Origin: JBEKOF01 sp049513975
GTDB lineage: Bacteria; Verrucomicrobiota; Verrucomicrobiia; Limisphaerales; Palsa-1400
Assembly: GCA_049513975.1 (NCBI GenBank)
Contig: JBEKVM010000009.1
Location: 1-64,000 of the forward strand
Length of the DNA stretch: 64,000 bases
Reading direction: 5' to 3'
Of this stretch, positions 6,761 through 16,202 are shown piece after piece; the stretch's first letter is position 1, and each line of letters begins with the position of its first letter. The notes under the pieces were generated by a model. It was not told where the DNA came from. It searched no databases and saw only the letters and a list, made by a program, of their open reading frames with translations. A program made the translations under genes and the position numbers.

Positions 6761-9700
6761 TCAACGCATCAGGGTAAGTTCCATTTTTGGCCCGAGGGAA
6801 TCGGGAACGGCGCGCAGTGCCAGGTCGAATTCCGCGCGGGCCTGCTCCTTTTCGCCAAGGCCGAGGTGGCCGAGGCCCGCGGCGTAATGGGCCGAGGCCG
6901 CCCGGCCCGGCGTGCTTTCGAGATCGCCGTTGGCCGCGTCCAGCAAGGTGTGCAAGGCGCGGTCGGCTTCGGCCGTCTGGCCGAGGGCGCGCCTGGCGAG
7001 GGCTTGATAATATGAGCCGGCCTGGCGGTCCGGGGAACCGCCTCGTCCGCCTCGTCCGCCGCGGCGTCCACCGCCGCCGCCGCCGCCGAAGGAGGTCGCC
7101 GCCTGGGCGTCTTTCCAGGACTGGGTTGCCTTGTCTTTGTCGCCCAAGCCATCATAAGCGTTGCCAGTCCAATAATTCAGTTCGGCCTCGTGGCCGCCGC
7201 TGCCGCGGCCATCGTTGGGGAGATTATCGGGGATGTTTTTGGCGGCCTGGAAATCGGCCAGCGCGGCCGGGAATTGGCGCGCCGCAAGCTCCTGGCGTCC
7301 GCGCCCCAGATGGGCGGTGACCCAATGACTGGCGACGTCGAGCGAGCCGCCTTCCCAGACGGAGAAGGTGCGGCCGGTCATGAGTTGAATGGCCTCGTCA
7401 TATTTGCCGGCGAAAACTTTCAGGCCGATTTCGCGCGAGAGGGCGTCATCGCGTTTCAAGACAGTGGCGTGGTTTTGCTCGAGCAGGGCGAGGCGTTTTT
7501 CCGGGGAAGCGCCGGTGGCGGCGTAAAGCTCGTCCAGTTCGGTGAAGTGCATCGCGTACTTGACAGGGCAGGCGACGGCCTGCTCCAGCTCGGCGATGGC
7601 GCGGTTGGTGTCGCCGGACGGCTTGTGGTGGATCAAGGCGGTGGCGATGTTGCGATGGACGATGGCGAAGGAGGGGTCGAGTTTGGCGGATTGCTCCCAT
7701 AACTTCAGCGCCTCCTCCGGCTGCCAGTCAAATAGAAGATTGCCCAGGTAGTAGGAAGCGTGCGCTTCATCAGGACTTACGTCGCGCAACGCGCGAACGG
7801 TCTCCCATTGGAAAGGAAACACGTCGCCGGGGGACTGGCTCGCCAAACGTTGCAGAGCTTCAAAGTCGCTGGTGCTCGTTTCGTGGCTCGTTTGATAATG
7901 CAACTGGTTGATCCAATGCCAGGCCAATGGTGAAAAGTGCAGATTTGCATCTTGAGGGTGGGTCATCAGCCTCAGAATGGCCAGCGCATCCTTATAAAGA
8001 CCGTCGTCCACAAAATCGGCGGCGGTTTCCAGGCCGGTCGCAGGATGGGCGCGCACTGTCTGGTTCAAATCCTGTTCAGCCTTTTTATCGCCAGCAAGCC
8101 AGCGTTCGGCCATGAGGCGCACGTCCAGAGGGTCGGTCTTCTGGGCGGCAAAATTTAGAACTGCCAGGGCTTCATTGGTTCGTCCGATATGACGGAGAAC
8201 GGCGGCTTTGAGGGTCAGCGCGCGAATGTTCAGGCCATTGGCGTCAAGGGAGCGATCCAAGTCTTCAAGGGCGGCGGTGAATCTGGAGCGAGCGGCGGCG
8301 ATTTCGGCCAGGGAGAAATAGGCCGGGCCGCGCCAGGCTTCGCTCCAAGTTGCCTTGGCAAAGGCGTCCTCGGCCGCTTGGGTTCGGCTTCCCATTTCAA
8401 TAGTATAAGAATCGGGTGGACCCTGGTTGGTAACTACGACGACGTCTTCGCCGGGATTTATTTGGACCTGCGCCTTCACGGCGACACCGAGATAATAGTA
8501 TGGTTCGCCATCCTTGGGCGAGGTGTAGTTGGCGGAGAGGCGTTCGATTGCTTTGCGGAAATGCTGTTCGGCCTCCGCGAAACGGGCCTCCTTGAGTTGG
8601 CGGATGCCGACGGCGGTGTTGACGCGGGCATCGCCGGGATCGCGGCGCAGGGCTTCCTCCCAATAAGGCAGTGGCGACGCCGCGCCGGGCGCGTGAAATT
8701 GTTCGATGCGTTGCCCGGCCAGATAAAGTTCCTCCACCGTCTTGATTTCCGCGGGCGGGGGCGACGGAACGACCGCTTCGGGCATATCCATCGGTGTCAA
8801 GCGCACGGGAGAATAGCTGACCAATTCGCGGCCGTCCACGGAAAGGGAGGCGCGAAGATCGTGCGCGCCTGTGCCTTGTGGGAATGAAATTTGTTTCACA
8901 TAAGGTTTGCCGGGGCTGATCGAGATTTTTTCCTGGAGCAGGATCGCGGAGGCGGATGTGAACGTGACCGTCGCGGAATCGCGGGCGGACGTAGCGCAGA
9001 AGCCGACCTTGGCAACATTTTTGTTGGTGTCTATTTCCAGGTTCACGGCGGCGTCGAGGTTGGCGTTCTTCACGCCGTCAATATCGCGGAAGGGGTACCA
9101 ATACATCTGAAAGGATTTGGTTTCGTAGGGTTGCAGCCAACTGTAATCGGGCTGGTTGTCGGAGTAGGCGCCGGCCATCAGTTCGATGTAGGGGCCGTCG
9201 TCGTCGGTCAGGATTTTGTCCCACATGCGGCCGCGCGGGCCGTTGCCCCAGGTCCAAAACTTTTTGCCGGGAATAAAGTGGTGGTCGGCGATGCTGAGGA
9301 TGCCGGCCTGTTTGCCGTGGTCGTAGCCGGCAAAGAAATCGTCCTGGTAATTCCAGGCGAACATGGAGTTGGCGGAGACGTGGTTGGAATACCAACTGAC
9401 ATCGGTGCCGTTGCCGAAATTGGCGCCGCTGTAATAGCCCGTGGCGATGGGCCAGGAGGCGAACTGGTTTTTGCCGTGATAGGTGACGTACTGTGTGGAA
9501 GGCGGGTAGATGACCTGATAATTGTCGTTGGCGCTGACGGCGACGTTGGCGAAGCAGAGCATGGTGTTGGGAAAGGGCGTCCGGTTGAGAATGCGCACGG
9601 AGCATTCCAGATAGGATTTGCCGGGGTGAAGCGTATAGCCCACGGCCCAGCGCATGCGCTGGCGCAATTCCAATTCACCCACCCAGACGGTGCGGCCGCC

Positions 9701-10210
9701 GTCGGCGTTGGTTTCGATGCTGTGCTGGACGGGGAGAAAAGTGCTGGCGCGGTGGTGATGGGGGATGTTCCACTCGATGCCGCCGGAAATCCAGGCGCCG
9801 ATGAGGCCGATCAGGGCCGGTTTGATGACGTGCTGGCGATAGATGAAGTTGTAGCCGTTGCTCTTGTCCACCGCCTCGAAGAGGCGCCCGCCGATTTCGG
9901 GGAGGATGCCGATGCGCAGGTATTCGTTTTCCAGCCAGACGATGCGGTAGGTTTTATTCGTCTTGACGTGGGTGAGGGAGTCGTAAAGGGGATAGGGATA
10001 GACGCGGCCCTCGGCGCCCTGGGAGTTGCGGCCGAAGTAGAACATCGGATTCGGCTCCGGGTCGCCGGCCAGGTAGGTGGGGATGACGAGGTCCTGCTCG
10101 GCGGCGCTGACGGAGGAATCGGCGCGGCAAATGCAAAATGCAGAATGCAGAATGCAAAATGGCAGAATAGCGCGGACCAGTGGAACAGGCGGGAATTTGG
10201 GGATTTTCAT
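6761..10210 (-). CDS. Exported DUF5107 / tetratricopeptide protein
   Basis: 1149 residues with a Sec signal at residues 1-30 (RAILPFCILHSAFCICRA). The region from about 35 to 400 is DUF5107-like: EYLRIGILPEIGGRLFEAVD, then GGIEWNIPHHHRAS and PSTQYVTYHGKN, a galactose-mutarotase/beta-sandwich type carbohydrate fold. From about 510 to the end there are repeated TPR-like helices (EEALRRDPGDARVNTAVGI; EQHFRKAIERL). A Gly/Arg-rich tract (FGGGGGGGRRGGRGGRGG) sits near residue 1050. It is the last gene of the minus-strand run 15897 to 6761. It probably binds or processes a glycan at the cell envelope. Part of its signal peptide is encoded by a heptamer repeat (10129-10166). Confidence 0.85.
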   Translation of the reverse strand: MKIPKFPPVPLVRAILPFCILHSAFCICRADSSVSAAEQDLVIPTYLAGDPEPNPMFYFGRNSQGAEGRVYPYPLYDSLTHVKTNKTYRIVWLENEYLRIGILPEIGGRLFEAVDKSNGYNFIYRQHVIKPALIGLIGAWISGGIEWNIPHHHRASTFLPVQHSIETNADGGRTVWVGELELRQRMRWAVGYTLHPGKSYLECSVRILNRTPFPNTMLCFANVAVSANDNYQVIYPPSTQYVTYHGKNQFASWPIATGYYSGANFGNGTDVSWYSNHVSANSMFAWNYQDDFFAGYDHGKQAGILSIADHHFIPGKKFWTWGNGPRGRMWDKILTDDDGPYIELMAGAYSDNQPDYSWLQPYETKSFQMYWYPFRDIDGVKNANLDAAVNLEIDTNKNVAKVGFCATSARDSATVTFTSASAILLQEKISISPGKPYVKQISFPQGTGAHDLRASLSVDGRELVSYSPVRLTPMDMPEAVVPSPPPAEIKTVEELYLAGQRIEQFHAPGAASPLPYWEEALRRDPGDARVNTAVGIRQLKEARFAEAEQHFRKAIERLSANYTSPKDGEPYYYLGVAVKAQVQINPGEDVVVVTNQGPPDSYTIEMGSRTQAAEDAFAKATWSEAWRGPAYFSLAEIAAARSRFTAALEDLDRSLDANGLNIRALTLKAAVLRHIGRTNEALAVLNFAAQKTDPLDVRLMAERWLAGDKKAEQDLNQTVRAHPATGLETAADFVDDGLYKDALAILRLMTHPQDANLHFSPLAWHWINQLHYQTSHETSTSDFEALQRLASQSPGDVFPFQWETVRALRDVSPDEAHASYYLGNLLFDWQPEEALKLWEQSAKLDPSFAIVHRNIATALIHHKPSGDTNRAIAELEQAVACPVKYAMHFTELDELYAATGASPEKRLALLEQNHATVLKRDDALSREIGLKVFAGKYDEAIQLMTGRTFSVWEGGSLDVASHWVTAHLGRGRQELAARQFPAALADFQAAKNIPDNLPNDGRGSGGHEAELNYWTGNAYDGLGDKDKATQSWKDAQAATSFGGGGGGGRRGGRGGRGGSPDRQAGSYYQALARRALGQTAEADRALHTLLDAANGDLESTPGRAASAHYAAGLGHLGLGEKEQARAEFDLALRAVPDSLGPKMELTLMR
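10129..10166. repeat. ATGCAAA/ATGCAGA heptamer repeat inside a signal peptide
   Basis: About five tandem heptamers of the form (A)ATGCA(A/G)A. On the minus strand they encode FCILHSAFCI of the signal peptide of the DUF5107 protein. The same repeat encodes the matching part of the neighbouring glycosidase signal peptide at 12139-12175. Confidence 0.8.
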
Positions 10211-10247
10211 GGGGTGGCTCCTGGGTTTAGTTGACTGGCGGCATGAA

Positions 10248-10298
10248 GGATCGGACCGATTGGACGGATCGGTCGGATCGGTCGGATCGGACCGATGC
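10248..10298. repeat. GGATCGGTC tandem and inverted repeat
   Basis: Units GGATCGGACCGAT, GGACGGATCGGTC, GGATCGGTC and GGATCGGACCGATG follow each other, partly palindromic. They lie in the 115-base gap between the glycosidase (10326-12212) and the start of the DUF5107 gene. Confidence 0.7.
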
Positions 10299-10325
10299 GG
10301 AGGAATGAAGTTGTGAGACTTGGGT

Positions 10326-12212
10326 TCATTTTACGAGGGCGCGGCGGGTGACGGGCGCCTCCTTGCCGGAATGGACGGCGAGGAGGCGTTGGCGGGTTGT
10401 TTTCATGGCTTCAACCAATTCGGCGTAGGGGCGGTCGGTCACATCCACCATGCCGATGTTGTAGTTTTCGCCGTCATTGCGGCCGGTGTTCGGCTCGTCG
10501 GTCCATTCGAACCAATGCACGCCGATGAGGGCGGGAATGGCCGCGGCGTTTTCGACGTAGTAACGGTAGGCCACGCCGCGTTCCTCCTGGTCCCTGGTCT
10601 GCAACAGGCCGGCGGCCAGGCCGCGGCCCGGCGTGCCAAAATGAAATTCCCCGATGAGGACGGGCTTTTGGGTGATGCGCCAGGCCGCCTCCAAATTCCG
10701 GGCGTTCACCTCGTAGCCGTAGCTGTTCATGCTGAAAACATCGAAGCCGTGGGAGGCGCGCAGCATGGCCTCGGTCGGCGTCGAGCCGAAACGAATGCCC
10801 AGGTTCAAATGATTGGGATCCTGCCGGCGGATGGCGGCGTTGACGGTGTCAAGAAATTTTTCTATGGCGCGATTGACGAATTCGCGGCGGCGTTGCGGGG
10901 TGTCGCCCTCCGCGAGGAACGACTTGGCTTCAGTCTGGATGGGGCTGGCGGGGGCTTCGAGGATGGCGCTGACGATTTCGGTTTCGCGCCCGGGCCAGGG
11001 CGGTTCGTTGGCAATGAAATAGCCGAGCAACCAGGGATCGTCCTTGTGGGGCGCGCATTGTTCGGCGGCGGCGGTGTTGACCTTCTGCGCAAAATCGGGG
11101 GCGAAGACGTCGGGCAGGCCGAGGAAGCCGGTTTCAATGCCCCAACCGCGCAGGGTGGCCACATAGGGTTTGCGTTTGGCGGCGGCCAGGCGCGGGTCGG
11201 ACCAGTTGGCGATGGTGTTGAGGCCCCAGGCGTCCATGCGGCGCAAGGTCAGGTCCACCCATGGCTGCGCCCAATCGGCGCCGAAACGGCGCTGCAAGTT
11301 CCAGGTATAGAAGGAGATCATGCCGGATTGGTTGGCGCGAAAACTGGGCGGGCGCAAATCCGGCGGCGGCAGGGCGGCGAAAACGCCGTCGCGGCCCTCG
11401 GTGCGGGTGCCCATCCAGGGACCCATCGCGTCCGCGCCGGTGGAGAAAAACCAGTGGCCTTCGGGGTCCACAAACCACCAGTGGCCGTCAATTTGTTCGA
11501 CGCGGAAAAAGCCGGTGGCCTTGGCCTGGGTGCTTTTGAAACCGCCATATTGGTCGGCATCGAAATCGACGGGATGCAACGCCTTTTCCTCCGCGCCCCA
11601 GGCGGACTTGAGGTCGTCGAGGGATTTGGCCTTGCCCGGCCAGTTTTGGGAAATCCATTGGCCGAATTCGTCCACCAGGGGCTTGGATTCGAGCACGGCG
11701 TCGCCGGGCGATTGTTTGTCCAGGCGCACAGAGCGGATTTCAATGACGGGCGAGCCGATGGGGTTTTGCATGGCCAGGCCGATGGCTTGGACGGCGTCGA
11801 GCGGGCCGTAGGAACCCATGAGGTTGATCCAGTAGGAGGCGCGGGATTTGTTGCCAAGCGAGGCGAGATCGAAGCCCTGGCGGTCGGGCCGGCGGAAGTA
11901 GGCCAGCGGGACGGCGGCGCGAATCCAGGCGCCCTGGAATGGCTGCAAGCGGACGTGGCGCAGGCCGTTGGTGGTGAGGATGCGCAGTTCGAAGCGTTGC
12001 GCGGTGGAGGAGCGCAGTTCGAGGGTGAGGAATTCGTAGCCGGACCAATCGGAGGGCAGAGCGTGATTGAGTTCCGGGAGCGTCCACTTGAATTCGGTCG
12101 CGGCGCCTTCGAAGGTGGCTTTCACCGGGGAGGCGGCGCAAATGCAAAATGCAAAATGCAGAATGCAGAATGGAAGGCAGGCGCGAAGCGGTGCTGATTT
12201 GAGGATTTTCAT
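10326..12212 (-). CDS. Exported clan GH-A glycoside hydrolase, agarase-like
   Basis: About 628 residues from the ATG at 12212, which starts directly before a signal peptide (MKILKSAPLRACLPFCILHF). The frame is open further upstream without signal character. Residues about 40-210 form a beta-sandwich carbohydrate-binding-like region. The catalytic barrel starts near GHWWFVDPEGHWFFSTGADAMG. The acid/base Glu is likely in YFIANEPPW and the nucleophile Glu in KPVLIGEFHFGTP, with GVHWFEWTDEPNTGR nearby, as in beta-agarase-like GH50-type enzymes. It probably hydrolyses an algal or plant polysaccharide. The exact GH family is uncertain. It lies 17 bases after the DUF1080 gene in the minus-strand run. 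Confidence 0.8.
   Translation of the reverse strand: MKILKSAPLRACLPFCILHFAFCICAASPVKATFEGAATEFKWTLPELNHALPSDWSGYEFLTLELRSSTAQRFELRILTTNGLRHVRLQPFQGAWIRAAVPLAYFRRPDRQGFDLASLGNKSRASYWINLMGSYGPLDAVQAIGLAMQNPIGSPVIEIRSVRLDKQSPGDAVLESKPLVDEFGQWISQNWPGKAKSLDDLKSAWGAEEKALHPVDFDADQYGGFKSTQAKATGFFRVEQIDGHWWFVDPEGHWFFSTGADAMGPWMGTRTEGRDGVFAALPPPDLRPPSFRANQSGMISFYTWNLQRRFGADWAQPWVDLTLRRMDAWGLNTIANWSDPRLAAAKRKPYVATLRGWGIETGFLGLPDVFAPDFAQKVNTAAAEQCAPHKDDPWLLGYFIANEPPWPGRETEIVSAILEAPASPIQTEAKSFLAEGDTPQRRREFVNRAIEKFLDTVNAAIRRQDPNHLNLGIRFGSTPTEAMLRASHGFDVFSMNSYGYEVNARNLEAAWRITQKPVLIGEFHFGTPGRGLAAGLLQTRDQEERGVAYRYYVENAAAIPALIGVHWFEWTDEPNTGRNDGENYNIGMVDVTDRPYAELVEAMKTTRQRLLAVHSGKEAPVTRRALVK
12139..12175. repeat. 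Second ATGCAAA/ATGCAGA heptamer repeat inside a signal peptide
   Basis: Tandem AATGCAAA, ATGCAAA, ATGCAGA, ATGCAGA units. On the minus strand they encode FCILHFAFCIC of the glycosidase signal peptide, almost the same peptide as in the gene starting at 10210. Confidence 0.8.
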
Positions 12213-12229
12213 GGGAAATGTTGTTGGGG

Positions 12230-13051
12230 CTACGGATTGCCGGGGGTGGGGAGCGGTTCGAGAGTCGTTTTGCGGATTTCCATGTCGCCGCCTTCGCTCT
12301 GAATGCCGATGAATCCGCTCGTGATGGTGCATTGGGTGGTTTCGTTAATTAATTTGCCGTTGACGTAAGCCGTGACGGTGTCGCCGGAGCAAAGGCTCAG
12401 GACGGTGTCCCATTGGCCAACAGGCTTTTCATTGGCGGGACCGCGCTTGGGCAGGGGAGTGTTGGCGTCCAGGCCGCGATGTTCCTTGGATTCCGCGCCC
12501 ATCATCAAGAACAGGTCGCCCTGGTTGTCGTGCTTGCCCTGCACCTGGATGCAGCGAGGCCAGACGTTGTCGGGCTTTTGGATATGGAGCAGGACGCCGG
12601 TGTTGTCCAATTTGGGGGCCACCTTGAGGAAGCGCCATTCGACGGAGAGGGCATAGTCGCGGTATTGTTTTTCGGTGCGGATGTAACCGGTTGGCTGGCC
12701 GGTGCAATGGATGACGCCGTTGGTCACGCTCCAGGTTCGCATGGGATCGGCGTTTTTGCTCATGCAGAAAGTCCAGCCGGTGAAGTCCTTGCCGTTGAAA
12801 AGTTCGGTGCCCACGGCCGGACTGATGGCGGGGGAGGCATTGGTTGGAGGCGGAACAACCGGGTTGGTTTGGGAAAGGAGACTGAGGGGAATGAAAGCGG
12901 AGAAGATTGTGAGCAGTAGGCGTGGTCGCTCTCCAATGGTGGTAAGCAGTCGGCGGGGGCGCCGACTGGTACACGCGGGGGCGCGTGTGCTCCCCGGAAT
13001 GGTTCGCATCCTGCTTAGGCGTGGACTTGGTTGATTGGGTGGAACGTGCAT
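12230..13051 (-). CDS. Exported DUF1080 (3-keto-disaccharide hydrolase-like) protein
   Basis: Up to 273 residues. The core from about residue 80 is clear DUF1080: TELFNGKDFTGWTFCM, then RTWSVTNGVIHCTGQPTGYI, VLLHIQKPDNVWPRCIQVQG and GFIGIQSEGGDMEIRKT at the end. The signal peptide appears to be the stretch LLLTIFSAFIPLSLLSQ near residues 45-61. The start is uncertain. The ATGs at 13051 and 13009 lie upstream of, or at the edge of, a dispersed repeat (12938-12998) that would encode about residues 15-40, so a later non-ATG start is possible. It sits between the Tat glycosidase-like gene (15-bp gap) and the GH-A gene (17-bp gap), consistent with one transcript. Confidence 0.82.
   Translation of the reverse strand: MHVPPNQPSPRLSRMRTIPGSTRAPACTSRRPRRLLTTIGERPRLLLTIFSAFIPLSLLSQTNPVVPPPTNASPAISPAVGTELFNGKDFTGWTFCMSKNADPMRTWSVTNGVIHCTGQPTGYIRTEKQYRDYALSVEWRFLKVAPKLDNTGVLLHIQKPDNVWPRCIQVQGKHDNQGDLFLMMGAESKEHRGLDANTPLPKRGPANEKPVGQWDTVLSLCSGDTVTAYVNGKLINETTQCTITSGFIGIQSEGGDMEIRKTTLEPLPTPGNP
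12938..12998. repeat. Dispersed repeat (GAGCACACGCG...), copy A
   Basis: On the minus strand this reads GGGAGCACACGCG, CGCGTGT, CAG, CGGCGCC, CGCCG: two short GC palindromes side by side. Copy B lies at 19927-19986 on the plus strand with the same order and spacing. Copy A overlaps the 5' part of the DUF1080 reading frame. Confidence 0.75.
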
Positions 13052-13065
13052 ATTTTGGGCGGTGG

Positions 13066-15897
13066 TTAGGTGGTCTGGCGCACGACGAAGTAGGGCTGGC
13101 CTTGCCAGCCGGGGCGGAGGCCGGGATGAAGCTCGGTCGCGCCGGCCAGCGGCTCGATCACAAAATGGTATTGGAGCGGGTATGGCGAATCGGCGTAAGC
13201 CGCTGGGATGTCAGCGCGATAATTGCCGCTGGAGCCAGTCATTTCGACGGACTGCCAGGTTTCCGCCTGGTTGACGCGGCGGTAACGGAGGCGGACGCTC
13301 GCGATTTTGGGTGCTGGCTTCACGCGGGCCACGGTGGCAGTGACGGCGACGGCTTGGCCGCGGATAAAGGATTTGGGCGGGGTGTGAAATCCTGCCAGCC
13401 GGGCGGCGTCGGCGCGCGGCGGTGGCGACAAAATATCGCGGATGGATTTTTCTGTTATCTTTGGGTCTGGAGAAACCATCGAGGGCTGGGTTTCCAGCAG
13501 CTTTTCCATGTCGGCGATGTCCTGCTCCAGGGCGGGGAGACGATCCAGCCAATGGCCGCGGACGTTTTTGTCGTAACCGAAAGTGAGGTCGGAGCGGTAA
13601 ATGTCTTTGGCCTGTTCGGCCAGTTTGGCCCAGGTGTCGCGCGAGGCGCGGTTGGCTTTGATGGCTTGCTGGAGAGCGGGGCGATGACCGGTGGCGACGT
13701 AGAGGGCCAGCAGCAGGCCGGAACGGAATTTTGCGGCGAAGAAACGGCCCAGCCCGGCCTGCACGGTTATGTCGGCGGCGAGACGGCGGAAATCCGCGGC
13801 GCGCGGGTCGGGGACTTTTGATTTGGCTTCGCGGAGGTTGGCGGTGGCACTGGCGGCGAATTCATCGAGTTGCTGCGCGACCCAGGCGGGGGAGTATTTT
13901 CCAGAGCGGCGGGCGGCAGGCCCGCCTTCGCCGGCCTTCGGCACGGAAAGCGAGGCGAGGAGTTCTTTGGCGAATTCGTCTATGCCGAGGAAAAACTCCG
14001 GGTCGAGCGGGCTGACGGTGCCAAGCCGGCGCGGGGAGGGGGTGTCGGTGTAAGGATGCGGGCGGTTTTCGTTGACCAGCGGCATGTGGGTGTAAATCTC
14101 CGGCCAATAGGTGTTGTTGGCCGCGGAGGGACAGTGCGCGGTCGTGACCAACGGGAGAATGCGGCTGGCGCAGGCGAGAGCTTGCTCGACCTTTTCCGCG
14201 CCGCGGCCGAATTGATGGCGGAGCAAACGGCGCCAGGCGTCGGGGTCGCCGTCCGGGTTGTAGAGGGAGCGGCCCCAAAGGCGGTAAGTGTAACGGTATT
14301 TTTCAAAATCGCCGCCAGCGGCGCGCAGAGAGAGGTCCGCGTAGCCGTCGCGTCCGCCGGGGAGGCCGGAGCCTTTGCGGCCTTTGAAGAAAAGCGGCTC
14401 GAAGATCTCAAGGCCGCTGCTGCCGCAGAAGCCGGCGACGCGGCCATAAGCGGCGGCGGTTTGGGGATCGCCCCAGAGAAGCAGCCTTTGCGCGCCCGGC
14501 CAGATGCGGTGCAGGACGCCGTATCGGCGGTCTTCAGTCAACAAATCGCCGTAGCCGTAGCGGAGAAACTGGCGCGCGCCGGAACTGAGCTTGAAGACGC
14601 CGGTGGCGCGGGCGTTGCGCGGGGGCATTTCCTGCGGGCGGATGGCGCCCTGCATGTAGGGCAGGCCCATGTGCTCGGCCCAGAATTTGGGGGAAATGTT
14701 GACAGGCAGGCCCGTGCCCAGGGCGGTGTCAATCATACCCTGGTCCATGCCTTTGGCGTGCATGTCAATCTCCACGCGCCGCCCGCACTGCGCCGCGCCG
14801 TCAAAGATTGTTTTCCAAAGGTCGTAATTTCCCTCCGGCACCCCGCTTTCGCCGTGGATGCGGAAGGTCACGCCGCTGATGGCGGGGCAGGCGGTGAGAA
14901 GCGCGCGCAGGGCGTCCCGGCAATAGAGGGCGTGCGTGGCGGGGGTGAGCCCTTCGATGGTGTAGTTGGCGTTCGGGCTTTGGGTCCATTGATACGCGTG
15001 GGTCCAGAGGCCCAGTTGGAAATGGAGGCCGCGCCGGTCGGTTTCGTCGCTGATGAAGCGGAGCATCTGCAGATTGCGGTCGCGCTCGGCCTCCGGGAGC
15101 GGGTTGGCGCGGACGTCGTAGCCCGGCACGGCGAGGAGAAAGGGATAGGCGAAATGGAAATAGCAATCGCGGATGCCGGTGGTGAAATCGTAACCGATCC
15201 CCAGGGCGAGGTTGAAGCGATTGAAACGATGGGCGGCCAGCAGGGTGAGGTAGGCCGGCCAAAAATCGCGGTTCTGAAACCACGGTTTGTCCTCCACATC
15301 GCTGACGAAGGAGCGGGAGATGCTGCGAATCCGGTTGGCGGGGCGCTCGCTTACCGGCGGCAAGGTTTGCAGCATTTGCAGCGGGTTGCCAGCAAAGTTG
15401 ACGCGGTCGGCCAATTCGAGCAGGGCATAGACCAGGCCGCGCTCATCGGAGCCTGCGGCCAAAATGACGGCATGGTTTTGGGCCTGGCCGCGCACCAGGG
15501 CCAGGCATTCGGGAGCGTCGGGCAAGGAAATGCGGGCGGCGTCGAGCACCTGGCGGGCGGCAAGGGAGGTTCGGCCGGCGACGAGAATGGCGGTTTGGCC
15601 GGAGGCAACGGCGTCCGGGGACGAACAGGACTGGACGGGGAAACCGCGGGCAGCGAGGGCATCGCGCAATTGTCCGGCGGCCCATTGCACCGGGGCGGTC
15701 TTGGTCAGCGGATCGGCGGCGTCGAGGACGAGGGCGATGGACGGTTCGCTTTGATGACCTTGTGCCGAAAAGGGAAGCTGGAACATGCCCGCGCCGGCGA
15801 CTGCCAGCGTGCCGGCCCCGGTCTTTTTGAGGAACTGCCGCCGGGTTTGGCCGGGGCGGGCGGAGCCGGAGTTTTCACGGGGCATGGTTGGATTCAA
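13066..15897 (-). CDS. Tat-exported glycoside hydrolase-like protein (alpha-glucuronidase/GH20-type N-domain)
   Basis: 943 residues. The start carries a twin-arginine signal (TRRQFLKKTGAGTLAVAGAG near residues 19-38). An ATG four codons in is equally good. Residues about 50-185 look like the small alpha/beta domain that precedes GH20/GH67-type barrels (SIALVLDAADP, SDERGLVYALLELADRV). The central part has barrel-like strands (RFNRFNLALGIGYDF, FQLGLWTHAY, ISGVTFRIHGESGVPEGNYD, RRVEIDMHAKGMDQ). The C-terminal part ends in a beta-sandwich (VRLRYRRVNQAETWQSVEMT). It is the first gene of a minus-strand run of carbohydrate-active proteins. Exact family and substrate are unknown. Confidence 0.7.
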   Translation of the reverse strand: MNPTMPRENSGSARPGQTRRQFLKKTGAGTLAVAGAGMFQLPFSAQGHQSEPSIALVLDAADPLTKTAPVQWAAGQLRDALAARGFPVQSCSSPDAVASGQTAILVAGRTSLAARQVLDAARISLPDAPECLALVRGQAQNHAVILAAGSDERGLVYALLELADRVNFAGNPLQMLQTLPPVSERPANRIRSISRSFVSDVEDKPWFQNRDFWPAYLTLLAAHRFNRFNLALGIGYDFTTGIRDCYFHFAYPFLLAVPGYDVRANPLPEAERDRNLQMLRFISDETDRRGLHFQLGLWTHAYQWTQSPNANYTIEGLTPATHALYCRDALRALLTACPAISGVTFRIHGESGVPEGNYDLWKTIFDGAAQCGRRVEIDMHAKGMDQGMIDTALGTGLPVNISPKFWAEHMGLPYMQGAIRPQEMPPRNARATGVFKLSSGARQFLRYGYGDLLTEDRRYGVLHRIWPGAQRLLLWGDPQTAAAYGRVAGFCGSSGLEIFEPLFFKGRKGSGLPGGRDGYADLSLRAAGGDFEKYRYTYRLWGRSLYNPDGDPDAWRRLLRHQFGRGAEKVEQALACASRILPLVTTAHCPSAANNTYWPEIYTHMPLVNENRPHPYTDTPSPRRLGTVSPLDPEFFLGIDEFAKELLASLSVPKAGEGGPAARRSGKYSPAWVAQQLDEFAASATANLREAKSKVPDPRAADFRRLAADITVQAGLGRFFAAKFRSGLLLALYVATGHRPALQQAIKANRASRDTWAKLAEQAKDIYRSDLTFGYDKNVRGHWLDRLPALEQDIADMEKLLETQPSMVSPDPKITEKSIRDILSPPPRADAARLAGFHTPPKSFIRGQAVAVTATVARVKPAPKIASVRLRYRRVNQAETWQSVEMTGSSGNYRADIPAAYADSPYPLQYHFVIEPLAGATELHPGLRPGWQGQPYFVVRQTT

Positions 15898-16054
15898 GGT
15901 CTTTTTGCCGCGGCTGGCGAGTAAAAAAACTCAGCGGCGTGCCTGGAAGGAGATTGGGATTAGCCTCCACGCCAAAATTTTGGCGGGCACTGGGACCATG
16001 AACGCGTCGCTGCTCGACAGACCTCCGTGGAAGAATTCGTGTCCGTCCGCTGTT

Positions 16055-16089
16055 CCCTCTCCGCTCCCATCCGATGGGAGGGGAGAGGG
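16055..16089. repeat. CCCTCTCC hairpin, palindrome family copy
   Basis: CCCTCTCC-GCTCCCATC pairs with GATGGGAG-GGGAGAGGG around a CC loop, with one bulge. It is followed by TTAGGGTGAGGTGAGGG. Same family as 1912-1943. It lies in the roughly 300-base gap between the divergent genes at 15897 and 16203. No other feature was seen in that gap. Confidence 0.75.
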
Positions 16090-16202
16090 TTAGGGTGAGG
16101 TGAGGGTTCATGGAAAGGAGCAAGCGGGAGAACCCAGGAAAGTGAACGGCCCGGATGAATGTTTTGATTGTGCCGGGAGAGCTGTCCGCCTAGTCTGCCG
16201 GG

